38,594 nt of DNA from Planctomycetaceae bacterium (GCA_024742875.1 JANSXP010000068.1:1-38594); one strand, 5' to 3'; counted from the stretch's first letter, positions 9,089 to 17,738 are shown. Numbers and translations are program-made. The notes: generated by a model not told the origin, from the letters alone.

Positions 9089-11350
9089 ATGCACTCTGGG
9101 ACCATTCCCAGATGTCTCTGCGCGTTGTTGGTCAGCGGACTGCTGCTGTTTGCAGCCCCCGCCACGGCCGACGAACGCCCTTCGCGCTCGGCCGAGCAGA
9201 TTCTCAACACGCGCGGCAGTCTCACCCTTCGCGATGTCACACTCAGCCAGGCCCTGTTCACCATCAGCGAGTCCTGGCACGTCAACCTGCTGTTTGGCAA
9301 CAGCATCGAAGGTTCCGTCAACGGCGTGTTTCGAGATGCGACGCTCCGCGAAGTGCTGGACTCGGTGCTGCTGGCCAATGGCTATGGCTATCGCCCCAAA
9401 GGGCAGAGTCTGATCATCATGTCGCTGGAGGACCTTGGCGACAGCAACGCGATGCTGGAAACCGAATCGATACCCTGGTCAGGCCCCGTCACAGAAGATG
9501 TCATCAAGGCGGCCGAACTGATGCTTTCGCCGCAGGGCAAATTGCAGCCGGTCGCCGCGCTGCGCGCCGTGATGGTTCGCGACTATCCGGAGAACGTAAC
9601 GCGAATTCGCCAGCTGCTGCAATCTGCGGCAGGAGCCACCGGTCCGGCGGGCACCAGTCCCCCCGCCACTTCCCCGGCATTGCCGCCGGACACTGTCCGC
9701 ATTCTCAATCCGGAACCCGTGCTGCCGTCGGCCGCCGAGCGAACAGTCATCTACCTGACGCCACGACACACCACAGCCACAACACTGCAGGAACCGATGC
9801 AGTCATTCCTGAGCGCCAGCACCAAAGTGGTGCCCATCGAAACAGAAAACCGCCTGGTGATTGTGGGACCAGCCGACGAACTGGCGCTCGCTCAGCGGAT
9901 CTTCCATGAGCTGGATCAGCCTCGTGGACAGGTGCGAATCACGGCGCTGATTTACGATGTCAACACCGAGGAGCTGGAACGCCTGGGCGTCAACTGGACG
10001 CACAATGTCAAAGCGGGCATCAGTTCGGCGGGCGTGGCACGACAGACGTTTGGCGGAAAATTTGGACCGTTTCCTGATCCCTCCGCCCCCGCTTTTACAA
10101 TTGGCGATGCGGTGGATGCCGCCACGACCAGCACCATTGGTGCGGCCAGATTCACGACACTGAATCGCTATCTGGACGTGGATGCGATTGTCAGTGCCCT
10201 GGATTCCACCGACGGCGCACGACTGCTGGCCGATCCGTCTGTCACCGTACTGGATCGTGAAGAAGCGTCGATCAAGATTGTCACTGAGGTCCCCATTCAG
10301 CAACTGACACAAACCTCAGAAGGCGGCAGCATTGGCACGACCTCTTTTCGAGAAGCGGGCGTCACCCTGACGGTCACTCCGCAGATTGGCGGAGACGGCA
10401 CAATCACGATGGCCGTCACGCCCACATTCAGCGTTCTGACAGGGTTTTCAGAAGGTCAGCCGATTATTGACAGTCGCGAAGCCTCCACCCGCGTACGGAT
10501 CGCCGATCGCCAGACACTGGTGATTGGAGGACTGCGACAGCGTTCGGAAAATGAAAACGTCAGCGGCATTCCTGGCGTGATGAAATGGAAGCACTTTGGC
10601 AAGCTGTTCCGCAGCCACGCCACCACCGTGCAGGAGAGCGAGCTCATCGTCTTTCTGCGGCCGGAAATCACCACGCCCACCTCGCTGGGAACGCAGCGGG
10701 AAGCATCGGCGCTGTGCGTGACCCAGCAAAAACTGAACGCCACCAACTGGCCCACGACGCTGCCGATCACGCCGGACTGCCGCGACCCATACTGCCCGTA
10801 CCACAATCCGCGGCCACGCTTTATCAACCCGCAGCAGGCCGGCTCCGCCTGGTCACCGCCAGCTCCGGCGACACCGCCCACCACGGCTGAAGACGTCCAG
10901 TGGCCCGAACTGCAGAATCCCGATCCTGATGGCGCCTCGTATGAAGACGGGGGGCAGCTTTCCGATCCGTTTCGTGAGGCGCCCGCCGACAACACATTTG
11001 CCCCGCCGCTGAATGACAGCACGCTGTACGACAGTCAGACGCGCACCGGCCGCCCTTACGACGAGCGTCCCAATGCAGGGCCCCTGCCGCCCACGCGAAC
11101 ACCGCAGAGTTCCGTAAAATACCCGAGGGAGTTTGAACGGGAGTCTCCCTCCCACGGCCGCCCCGCGGCAGCACCCGGCGGCGAAAGCACGCGGGTGGAA
11201 GAGACGTTTGGTTTTATCCAGCCGGTCTCTCACGAACAGATAGAACAGCTGCAAAGCCCACCACCTCAGCCGCGCGCCAAGAGTCGCTTCTCGTGGAAAT
11301 GGCCGGGCTGGTATCGTCCTATTTCGGAACGCGTCAGTCGCTCAAAGTGA
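9089..11350 (+). CDS. gspD: Secretin (type II/III secretion outer-membrane pore)
   Basis: 753 aa from the ATG at 9089, preceded by a GAGGGGAAGG ribosome site; the 12-codon upstream extension lacks one. A signal peptide ends near APATADE. An STN/N0-like domain (~30-110) and a short N1-type domain (~210-275) precede the secretin core (~280-525). The core includes VRITALIYDV, the LLADPSVTVLD segment, VPIQQ and the C-terminal family signature around VIGGL and SELIVFLRPEI. Residues ~530-753 are a Pro/Ser-rich tail of low complexity with Cys564 and Cys569 near its start. Secretins form the outer-membrane channel of type II secretion and type IV pili. The gene is divergent from gspE/F and ends 9 bp inside the convergent lipoprotein gene. 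Family assignment is firm; the tail function is unknown. Confidence 0.95.
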   Translation: MHSGTIPRCLCALLVSGLLLFAAPATADERPSRSAEQILNTRGSLTLRDVTLSQALFTISESWHVNLLFGNSIEGSVNGVFRDATLREVLDSVLLANGYGYRPKGQSLIIMSLEDLGDSNAMLETESIPWSGPVTEDVIKAAELMLSPQGKLQPVAALRAVMVRDYPENVTRIRQLLQSAAGATGPAGTSPPATSPALPPDTVRILNPEPVLPSAAERTVIYLTPRHTTATTLQEPMQSFLSASTKVVPIETENRLVIVGPADELALAQRIFHELDQPRGQVRITALIYDVNTEELERLGVNWTHNVKAGISSAGVARQTFGGKFGPFPDPSAPAFTIGDAVDAATTSTIGAARFTTLNRYLDVDAIVSALDSTDGARLLADPSVTVLDREEASIKIVTEVPIQQLTQTSEGGSIGTTSFREAGVTLTVTPQIGGDGTITMAVTPTFSVLTGFSEGQPIIDSREASTRVRIADRQTLVIGGLRQRSENENVSGIPGVMKWKHFGKLFRSHATTVQESELIVFLRPEITTPTSLGTQREASALCVTQQKLNATNWPTTLPITPDCRDPYCPYHNPRPRFINPQQAGSAWSPPAPATPPTTAEDVQWPELQNPDPDGASYEDGGQLSDPFREAPADNTFAPPLNDSTLYDSQTRTGRPYDERPNAGPLPPTRTPQSSVKYPREFERESPSHGRPAAAPGGESTRVEETFGFIQPVSHEQIEQLQSPPPQPRAKSRFSWKWPGWYRPISERVSRSK

Positions 11351-11767
11351 CAAACGATGCTCGACACCCCGCTGGCGATACACCACCTGCGGAGGGCGAA
11401 TCTCCAGAATCGTGACGTCCTCAAACGAGTCGCCCTCACCAACAACGGCAATCCGACCGCCGAGTGTGAGTACAACCTGCGGTTGCTCGCGCTCCACAAA
11501 CCCTTTCAGCAGCGGCCGCAGGCCACTGGATGCTGGCGCGACACTGCCCGACTCCTGGAACGGGTTCACGCGGTCCGGGTTGGGCAGATCCAGTTCAGAC
11601 TCCGACGTAAACAGTTCCTCGATCGTTTCTTCAGAACTGTTTTTGGCGGGAATGAAGGGCGAGTCCTGCAGGTCCTGCAGCAATGCGGTTGTCTGCTGAC
11701 CGCCGCAGCCGCACAGCGTGCACGCCAGCAGGAACCAGAACAGGACAGGCTGGGAATGACAGATCAT
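11342..11767 (-). CDS. PilP/GspC-like lipoprotein
   Basis: 141 aa from the ATG at 11767. That start puts a lipoprotein signal (hydrophobic core then L-C-G-C lipobox, residues ~17-21) at the N-terminus; a GTG at 11809 is a poorer choice. A linker rich in Asp/Ser/Pro leads to a C-terminal beta domain (~95-141). Its text (VGEGDSFEDVTILEI, then VVYRQRG) resembles the homology-region fold of PilP and GspC, which dock on the secretin. It overlaps the secretin gene tail to tail by 9 bp, consistent with a partner of that secretin. The PilP/GspC link comes from the C-terminal motif and the neighbourhood, not from strong full-length resemblance. Confidence 0.75.
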   Translation of the reverse strand: MICHSQPVLFWFLLACTLCGCGGQQTTALLQDLQDSPFIPAKNSSEETIEELFTSESELDLPNPDRVNPFQESGSVAPASSGLRPLLKGFVEREQPQVVLTLGGRIAVVGEGDSFEDVTILEIRPPQVVYRQRGVEHRLSL

Positions 11768-11854
11768 GGCAAGCTCGTCTGTGGTGAGGGGATTGACTGG
11801 GCCAGTCACAGTGTGCCCACCACTCAGGTGAGCCTCTATGCTCGCAAGACTAGT

Positions 11855-11917
11855 TTCCCCGCAGCTTGCGGCGGGGAATACTCCCTGAAGAGCCCCACAC
11901 CGGCCCCCAATTGGGGG
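11855..11917. repeat. Two hairpin-forming palindromes upstream of the lipoprotein gene
   Basis: TTCCCCGC at 11855-11862 pairs with GCGGGGAA at 11871-11878, and CCCCCAATTGGGGG at 11904-11917 is a perfect 14-bp palindrome. Both lie between the lipoprotein start and the terminator of the repeat-protein gene. They could be regulatory sites or transcript structures; no T-run follows, so a terminator role is unlikely. Confidence 0.45.
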
Positions 11918-11973
11918 AAATAACTATTGGGCACAAACACCACCTCCGTGAATTCCGAGCCAGCTCAGCGCGC

Positions 11974-12011
11974 AAAAAAGCGGCGAACCGGGGAGGAACT
12001 CGGTTCGCCGC
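11974..12011 (-). terminator. Rho-independent terminator of the repeat-protein gene
   Basis: Read on the minus strand, an 11-bp GC-rich stem (arms 12001-12011 and 11980-11990, GCGGCGAACCG type) closes a 10-nt loop and is followed at once by six T residues (11979-11974). It lies 61 bp past the stop codon of the minus-strand gene ending at 12072. This is the clearest terminator in the window. Confidence 0.9.
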
Positions 12012-12031
12012 ATCGTGTTGTCACCGACCGA

Positions 12032-12058
12032 CGGCCGTGAGGCAGGCTCTCACGGCCG
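12032..12058. repeat. 10-bp hairpin just past the repeat-protein stop codon
   Basis: CGGCCGTGAG at 12032-12041 pairs perfectly with 12049-12058 around a 7-nt loop. It lies between the stop codon and the terminator at 11974-12011 and has no T-run. It may protect the transcript 3' end or assist termination. Confidence 0.6.
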
Positions 12059-12071
12059 CACGTCACTGCGA

Positions 12072-13346
12072 TTACTGCAGTTCTCTGGCTTCCGGTGGCA
12101 GAGGCACCAGATCTTCTTCCGCCACATCACCACTGTCGATGGCATCCGCCGCGGCATCGGCGGAGTAAGACAGTCGTGTGTTGCGGCCGTTCAGAATGAC
12201 GCGGGCGGCGTCGCGAACTTCATTCTGGCTCAGACGTCGCAGACTGGTCAGTTCTGTCAGTGGTCCCATGATGTTGGCCACTCGACCAACGGTGGACTCC
12301 ATCATGGCCAGGTCCACCAGAGAGCGACGCAGGCTGGCCAGTGAGCGAACGTGATCGGCCACTTCACCGTGCAGATCGTCCAGCACTTCCAGATTCTGGA
12401 TGGCCGTGGTGACACGGTCCGTCTGCTCGTTCAACTGGGCCTGCAGGCTGAGCAGTCCCTGCAGGTTGTTGCCGGCAAGATCCAGCTTGATATCGCCGCC
12501 CAGACTTTCGTTCATGGCGACCAGGGTGCGGGCGTTGCTGGCGGCGATGTCCACGTTGTCGCTGCCGCTGATGATGTCGTTCTTCAGCTGAGCCAGAGCA
12601 GCCGAGTTGCTCAAAGCCAGTTCGAAGTTGTCACTGGCCGCTTTGAATTCATCAGCCGAAGCGATCATGCGATTCTGCAGACTGACGAAGTCATCGAATC
12701 GGGCCGACGCCAGTTTCAAAGACTCATTGCTGTCGACCAGTCGCTGAGACAGGTCGGCCAGTTCGGCAATGCTGTCGCTGGCCGCCTCGTAACCACCAGA
12801 CGCGGCGATCACGCGTTTCTGCAGTGCCAGCATGCCACTGAGGCTGTTGTCAGCCAGTTCGGTCTGGTTGCCGCCGCTCATGATCTTGTCACGCAGCAGT
12901 TCCATTTCCGCGATCTGAGCGATAGCCGTATCCGTCTGCTGGCGAGAGGCCACGATGCGTCGCTGCACCTGCGTGATTTTGTCCAGTGAGGACAGCGCGG
13001 CGGTGGAGTTGAGCGCTTCGGACTGAACAGACTTTCGCAGCTCTTCCACTTTGGCGATGGCTGCTTCCACCTGATCAAATCGCTCGGCCTGCTCTTCAAT
13101 GCCGGACAGCAGTGAGTTGGTGTTCTGCACGCTGTCGCTGACACCAACCAGCGATTCCATGTTCTGGTCAGTCAGATCCAGTCGAGTCTGAATGGCGTCC
13201 AGACGCCCCTTCAGTGGGCCAACCATCATCAACTGCATGCCAAAGAACACGACCGCCAGTGACATCAGCATGGAGATCCACATGAAATTGCGGAAACTGC
13301 GGTTCTGGGTATTCTGATTACGTCGCATTGTCGTCGTAGTGCTCAC
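12072..13346 (-). CDS. Membrane-anchored protein built of 24-residue helical repeats
   Basis: 424 aa. The GTG start at 13346 is preceded by GAGGAGG with 7-nt spacing. A positively charged N-terminus leads into one membrane segment (~21-42), so the bulk is probably extracytoplasmic. From ~79 to ~325 there is a 24-residue periodicity with a hydrophobic anchor at L79, L103, V127, L151, L175, L199 and L223, then L254 (one extra heptad), M278, L301 and L325. Units read roughly xxLQxR.I followed by a downstream Ala-Ser/Asp pair. The rest is predicted helical; the C-terminal ~60 residues include an Asn/Arg-rich stretch and an acidic end. No known family is recognised. A rod-like spacer or clamp is inference. 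It has its own terminator and sits beside the secretin-lipoprotein pair. Confidence 0.85.
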   Translation of the reverse strand: MSTTTTMRRNQNTQNRSFRNFMWISMLMSLAVVFFGMQLMMVGPLKGRLDAIQTRLDLTDQNMESLVGVSDSVQNTNSLLSGIEEQAERFDQVEAAIAKVEELRKSVQSEALNSTAALSSLDKITQVQRRIVASRQQTDTAIAQIAEMELLRDKIMSGGNQTELADNSLSGMLALQKRVIAASGGYEAASDSIAELADLSQRLVDSNESLKLASARFDDFVSLQNRMIASADEFKAASDNFELALSNSAALAQLKNDIISGSDNVDIAASNARTLVAMNESLGGDIKLDLAGNNLQGLLSLQAQLNEQTDRVTTAIQNLEVLDDLHGEVADHVRSLASLRRSLVDLAMMESTVGRVANIMGPLTELTSLRRLSQNEVRDAARVILNGRNTRLSYSADAAADAIDSGDVAEEDLVPLPPEARELQ

Positions 13347-13774
13347 GACCGATCCTCCTCGTGGACAAATAAGAGTGGCGTTCGGTTTTGGGTTGCTGAA
13401 ACCGGAACAACCACGCGGTTGGTAAGAGTTTGTTCGCCTGTCCCCTCTTGCGATTGCTGTGCTATCACTATCGCCAATCAGGAATGCCTCACTTATCCAA
13501 TCGGAAGTGATTCGGCAGATTTCGCAGGTTCACAAATTCACATCTCGTCGCGAGCCGTTTTGTCGTTAGCGGCGTCAGCACAGGCTCCCTCGCACAAATC
13601 GTGTCAAAACGGTGCACGATTCCGGGAACGCGTTAAAGCGGCAGCCAGTGGAGGGAATCGAACGGGAAATCGTGCAGACGGCTGGGAATGGCGCACAGAA
13701 AAGCACTGGCCAATAGCCAGTGCTGTCAGAAGATCGCCCGGGAACACGCGTCTGTCTGTCACGTGCCGCAGATA
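13347..13774. other. Intergenic region
   Basis: This gap holds the ribosome site of the downstream minus-strand repeat-protein gene (about 13354-13360) and presumably its promoter. It also holds the terminator-like hairpin at 13699-13724. No protein- or RNA-coding gene is supported in the remainder. Confidence 0.6.
13699..13724 (-). terminator. Probable terminator of the winged-helix-like gene
   Basis: AGCACTGGC (13702-13710) and GCCAGTGCT (13716-13724) form a perfect 9-bp stem around a 5-nt loop. On the minus strand the stem is followed by TTTCT. It lies about 50 bp past the stop codon at 13775, the right place to end that transcript. The T-run is short. Confidence 0.65.
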
Positions 13775-14194
13775 TCAGGCGGCTTCGGCCTGGGCGATCG
13801 GTGCCAGATCTTCGTCTGAGCTTTCCATAACGTGTTCGTCCGCATTTTCGTCCGCGTTTTCGCACTGCGAATCCGCCAGCCCCTCGGAGTCTTCCGAGTC
13901 ACCAGCCCTGGCGACAGTTCGCTCCAGAGCCTGCTTTCCCGCAGGGCTGACCCTGTATCGCAAACCGATGCTGCTGCCAGCGATTTCAAACTTCAAAAAG
14001 CCGAGCGCAATCAGTTCTCCGTGGGCGCGAACGAGGTCTTCCTTTTCCAGGCCGTCCAGCTGGTCGATCCGCTCCAGCCATCCGTCAAACGTTTCGACGG
14101 TCGCTTTTTGCGTGGTGGATTTCAACGTGTAAGCCTTCACGAGCTGCAGATTCGATTCGTGAAGGACGTCGAGTTGGAAACGGGAAGTCGTCAT
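13775..14194 (-). CDS. Hypothetical winged-helix-like protein with acidic tail
   Basis: 139 aa. Residues ~1-95 look like a small helical domain ending in a helix-turn-strand pattern (EDLVRAHGELIALGFL, then a short beta pair and SPAGKQAL) of the kind seen in winged-helix proteins. Residues ~98-139 are strongly acidic and low in complexity. I do not recognise a named family. It is a single-gene unit with a hairpin terminator downstream and no strong ribosome site upstream. DNA binding is only a possibility, and the acidic tail could instead make it a protein-binding adaptor. Confidence 0.7.
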   Translation of the reverse strand: MTTSRFQLDVLHESNLQLVKAYTLKSTTQKATVETFDGWLERIDQLDGLEKEDLVRAHGELIALGFLKFEIAGSSIGLRYRVSPAGKQALERTVARAGDSEDSEGLADSQCENADENADEHVMESSDEDLAPIAQAEAA

Positions 14195-14486
14195 ACGTCG
14201 AGTTATCGGCGACGCCCTGCACGGGTTTCACAGATGATCGATGGGCATGCAACATCGTCACCACACACCTGCCTTATCACGGCGGACGAATCCTGCCTGA
14301 TCGGAACAATCGACCCGATTTCACTCGTATGACCGCAATCCTGTCAGTTTGGTTCAACTTTGCCGCTCCGCTGGACGCTGGCGTGATTCACGTTGTGACG
14401 AGCCTGCTTCAGGCCTACCATCGACGCAGCACGCTCTCCCGACCGGGCCACATTCACCGCACGCTTTGCCAACTCTGGAAACTGCC

Positions 14487-15287
14487 ATGCCGGACACTCA
14501 TCTCGTCAAACCAGGCAAGCCCGTTTTGCTTTCGGAACTGTCCACCCGAGGCAAAGACTTTCATGCTGATCGCAGCCAGGCCGAACGCGAATTCAAACAG
14601 CTCCGCAAAGAACTGATCGAATGGCAGGTGCGGCTGTATGCGGAGGGTCGCCAGAGTCTGCTGGTGGTACTGCAGGCCATGGATGCCGGTGGCAAGGACG
14701 GCACCATTCGCAACATCACCAAAGGCCTCAACCCGCAGGGTGTGCGTGTGGCGTCGTTTAAAAAACCATCCACAGAAGAACTCTCGCACGATTTTCTGTG
14801 GCGGATTCATCGCCGCACTCCAGCGCGGGGCATGATCGGGATCTTCAATCGATCTCACTACGAAGACGTGCTGGTGGTCCGCGTGCACAACTACGTCTCC
14901 GACACGGTCTGGCAGCCCCGCTTTGAACTGATCAACCAGTTTGAGAACAACCTGGTGGCCGCCGGAACCACGATCGTCAAACTGTTCCTGCATATCTCCA
15001 AAGAGGAGCAAAAGGAACGGTTTCAGGACCGGCTGGACGAACCGGACAAGCACTGGAAGTTTGACCGCGACGACCTGAACAAGCGACGACTGTGGGACGA
15101 CTACCAGCTCGCCTTTCAGGACATGCTCAACAACTGCTCCACAACATCAGCGCCGTGGTACGCCATTCCGGGAGATCAGAAGTGGTATCGCAATCTGGCG
15201 ATTATGCGGATTCTCGTGGATACACTGCGGGGGATGAATCCGGAATATCCCGAGTCTGAGGACCTGACGGGAATCACCATCGACTGA
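14487..15287 (+). CDS. ppk2: PPK2-family polyphosphate kinase
   Basis: 266 aa from the ATG at 14487; the longer upstream frame reads as non-coding. Visible PPK2 hallmarks are the Walker A loop MDAGGKDG, the IFNRSHYEDVL segment, the lid region around FDRDDLNKRRLWDDY, and APWYAIPGDQKWYRNLA near the end. Length fits a single-domain PPK2. The enzyme moves phosphate between polyphosphate and nucleotides (ADP/GDP or AMP). Substrate class cannot be fixed by eye, although the short form resembles the polyphosphate:nucleotide phosphotransferase subgroup. It is cytoplasmic. It stands alone between an opposing hypothetical gene and hemX, so no operon context refines its role. Confidence 0.94.
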   Translation: MPDTHLVKPGKPVLLSELSTRGKDFHADRSQAEREFKQLRKELIEWQVRLYAEGRQSLLVVLQAMDAGGKDGTIRNITKGLNPQGVRVASFKKPSTEELSHDFLWRIHRRTPARGMIGIFNRSHYEDVLVVRVHNYVSDTVWQPRFELINQFENNLVAAGTTIVKLFLHISKEEQKERFQDRLDEPDKHWKFDRDDLNKRRLWDDYQLAFQDMLNNCSTTSAPWYAIPGDQKWYRNLAIMRILVDTLRGMNPEYPESEDLTGITID

Positions 15288-15546
15288 CGCTGCCATCGCG
15301 CCCCCGCAGAGCACCTTCCGATCGTGCAACTCGTCCCAACCGATGCATTGCCCGCGGCTGGCAACCCCCCGTCCGGAAGTTGGGGGAAAGCGTAATCAGG
15401 GCGATTGAAGACTTTGCGGAGCCTGTTCGTGCGCTACAATGGGACCCGCCGGGCGGACTGGGAACCCGTGTTGTTCCACACCGCGTTCCAGATACCGTTG
15501 CGGCCTGCCCTTTGCTGCCTCTTTTGCACACCAACAGGTGTTTCGC

Positions 15547-16461
15547 GTGGCGTTTCTTGCAAACGTTCATCTTTCCTGTTTTCTGCTCAGCTACCTCGTC
15601 GCCATGGGAGGAGAGCTGTTTCAGCTGCTGCGCAAACCGTCCAGCCTGGTTCGCGGCATTTTGATTACCGTCGCCGCCGCGGGCCTGGTGGCCCACACCT
15701 CGTATCTGGTCGCCCGCAGCAAAGACTCCGGTTTGCCGCCGCTGGTGGGCAGCAGTCATGACTGGCTGCTGGTGCTGGCGTGGCTGGTGGCCGTCATCTA
15801 TCTGATCACCGTCTGCTTTCAGGCCCGCATCGCCGTGAGCCTGTTTGTGCTGCCCTGGCTGATCGCGCTGGTCACCATGGCCGTTTTTGTGGAGGACGCC
15901 AAAGAGGCGGTTGATCGCGTGGCGGCCGCTCATCGCTGGGGCATGCTGCATGCCTCCACGCTGGTGCTGGGTATGGGGACCGTTGTGGCGGCCACCCTGT
16001 GTGCGCTCATGTACCTGATTCAGTTTCGCCGACTGCGGGGCGGGAAATCGTGGCTGCAGCGGCTGCGACTGCCCAATCTGGAGCAACTGACCGCCATCAA
16101 TCGTTCTCTGGTGATCTCCACCGTTATTTTGCTGACGATCGGACTGGTCACCGGCGTGATTCTGGGGACGAACAGCATCAAAGATGAAACGAGCAGCTTT
16201 CGATGGTCCGATCCCATCGTGGTGAGCACCAGCATCATCTGGTTGCTGATGGTGGTGTGTCTGGGCTGGCTGCTGAAGAAGAAAGAGCAGACGGGGCGTC
16301 AGGTGGCACGACTCACGTTCTTTGCCGGCGCGTTTTTGCTGCTCACCATTTTTGGCCTCATTCTGCTCACCGGTGGCGTGCATGGCCGCAGCGATGATCC
16401 TGCCCAGACGGCTCATTCAGATTCCGCTTCTCTGTTCCGTCCGGAGGGGGCGAACGGATGA
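15547..16461 (+). CDS. hemX: HemX/CcsA-like cytochrome c assembly-family membrane protein
   Basis: About 304 aa from the GTG at 15547, chosen because AGGTG lies 6 nt upstream and the first membrane segment begins right after it; a GTG at 15538 is an alternative. About eight membrane segments are visible. A central AHRWGMLHAS stretch has the His pattern of the CcsA/CcmC fold. The stop overlaps the hemA start (ATGA at 16458-16461), so the two are translationally coupled. In Bacillus, HemX sits next to HemA and lowers the level of glutamyl-tRNA reductase. The same pairing here favours HemX over a true haem lyase, but a cytochrome c assembly role cannot be excluded from the sequence. Confidence 0.85.
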   Translation: MAFLANVHLSCFLLSYLVAMGGELFQLLRKPSSLVRGILITVAAAGLVAHTSYLVARSKDSGLPPLVGSSHDWLLVLAWLVAVIYLITVCFQARIAVSLFVLPWLIALVTMAVFVEDAKEAVDRVAAAHRWGMLHASTLVLGMGTVVAATLCALMYLIQFRRLRGGKSWLQRLRLPNLEQLTAINRSLVISTVILLTIGLVTGVILGTNSIKDETSSFRWSDPIVVSTSIIWLLMVVCLGWLLKKKEQTGRQVARLTFFAGAFLLLTIFGLILLTGGVHGRSDDPAQTAHSDSASLFRPEGANG

Positions 16462-17738
16462 ACGTCTTTGTCTTAAGCTGCAATCACCACAATGCGGCCC
16501 TGGAAGTGCGTGAGAAGCTGGCCTTCGCTTCGGAAGAACAGCTCTCTTTGGCCTACGCGCACTGGCACGAAGAACACCCGGATTCGGAGTTGGTCGTGCT
16601 GTCCACGTGCAACCGCGTGGAGATTTACGCGGCCGCCGACAAGGACAACAAGGCACTTTCGGCCGAGCACATCGCCGATTTTGTGGCCCAGTTTCACAAC
16701 GTCCCGTCCGACGACTTCACGGGGCACGTGCTGTCGTTGCACGGGCCGGAAGCCGTCGAACACCTGTTTGCCGTGGTCTGCAGTCTGGACAGCATGGTGC
16801 TGGGTGAACCGCAAATCGTCACCCAGGTCAAAGACGCCTATCGCATCGCCCGCGAGAACGATTCCTGCGGTCCGCTTACCAATGTGCTTTTTCAGCACGC
16901 CCTGTCTGTCTCAGCCCGCGTCCGCAGCGAAACCCGTCTGTCCGAAGGTCGCGTGTCAATTGCCAGCGTGGCCGTCGGCAACTTCGGCAAGAGCATCTTC
17001 AACCGCTTCGACAATAAGACGGTGCTCGTCATTGGTGCCGGAGAGATGGCCGAAGAAACGCTCCGCTATCTCACCGACGAAGGCGTGGGGCGGATCGTGG
17101 TCGTCAACCGCAGTCGCAAGCGGGCTGATGCCATCGCCAGTCAGTTTGGCGGCATCACAGACGGCTTTGACAACCTCGACGAATGGCTGGGAAAAGCCGA
17201 CGTGATTGTCAGTACCACGGGCGCAGACAACACGCTGATTGATCATGAGCGATTCGCTGCGGTCCGCGCAACCTCCGAACGACGCCCCGTGTTCATTCTC
17301 GACCTGGGGGCACCACGCGACTTCGCGCCCACCATTGGACAGATTGACGACAACGTCTTTCTGTTTGACATTGACGCTCTGGAAGCCACGTGCGAACAGA
17401 ATCGCCAGCTCCGCAAATCGGAGATCAAGCAGGCTCGCAGAATCATCACCGCTCAGACCCAGCAGTTCATGGGGGAAGTGTATCACCGCGCCACCGGCCC
17501 GGTGATCAAACGACTCCGCGACCAGATGGGCGACATCAGCGGCCGCGAACTCGAACTGCTCTTTCGCAAGAACCCCGAATTCTCGATCGAACAGCAGGCC
17601 GCCGTCGAAAATACGGTCCGCCGGATCGTGAACAAACTGCTGCACCCACCGCTGGAAACACTCAAGGACGAAGCCCGCGCTGGCACACCCCACGGCCTGG
17701 TGGACGCCATCAAGCGGCTGTTCAATTTGTCCGACTAA
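16458..17738 (+). CDS. hemA: Glutamyl-tRNA reductase
   Basis: 426 aa, full length for the family. The N-terminal catalytic domain has the nucleophile Cys51 in STCNRVEIY and the GEPQIVTQVKDAY motif. The NADPH-binding domain has VIGAGEMAEETL (~190) and VVNRSRKRA. A C-terminal dimerisation helix completes the fold. The enzyme reduces glutamyl-tRNA(Glu) to glutamate-1-semialdehyde, the first committed step of C5-pathway tetrapyrrole synthesis. The start overlaps the hemX stop by 4 bp. No later haem gene follows in the window; the next gene is over 300 bp away. Confidence 0.98.
   Translation: MNVFVLSCNHHNAALEVREKLAFASEEQLSLAYAHWHEEHPDSELVVLSTCNRVEIYAAADKDNKALSAEHIADFVAQFHNVPSDDFTGHVLSLHGPEAVEHLFAVVCSLDSMVLGEPQIVTQVKDAYRIARENDSCGPLTNVLFQHALSVSARVRSETRLSEGRVSIASVAVGNFGKSIFNRFDNKTVLVIGAGEMAEETLRYLTDEGVGRIVVVNRSRKRADAIASQFGGITDGFDNLDEWLGKADVIVSTTGADNTLIDHERFAAVRATSERRPVFILDLGAPRDFAPTIGQIDDNVFLFDIDALEATCEQNRQLRKSEIKQARRIITAQTQQFMGEVYHRATGPVIKRLRDQMGDISGRELELLFRKNPEFSIEQQAAVENTVRRIVNKLLHPPLETLKDEARAGTPHGLVDAIKRLFNLSD

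Noticed and set aside
13650-13664. tRNA T-arm-like sequence on the minus strand
   Set aside because: The TTCGATT loop is flanked by bases that do not form a T-stem, and no acceptor or anticodon arms could be paired around it.
15274-16416. 380-codon minus-strand open frame
   Set aside because: Antisense to hemX; the product is Gln/His-rich low-complexity text typical of a shadow of a membrane-protein gene.
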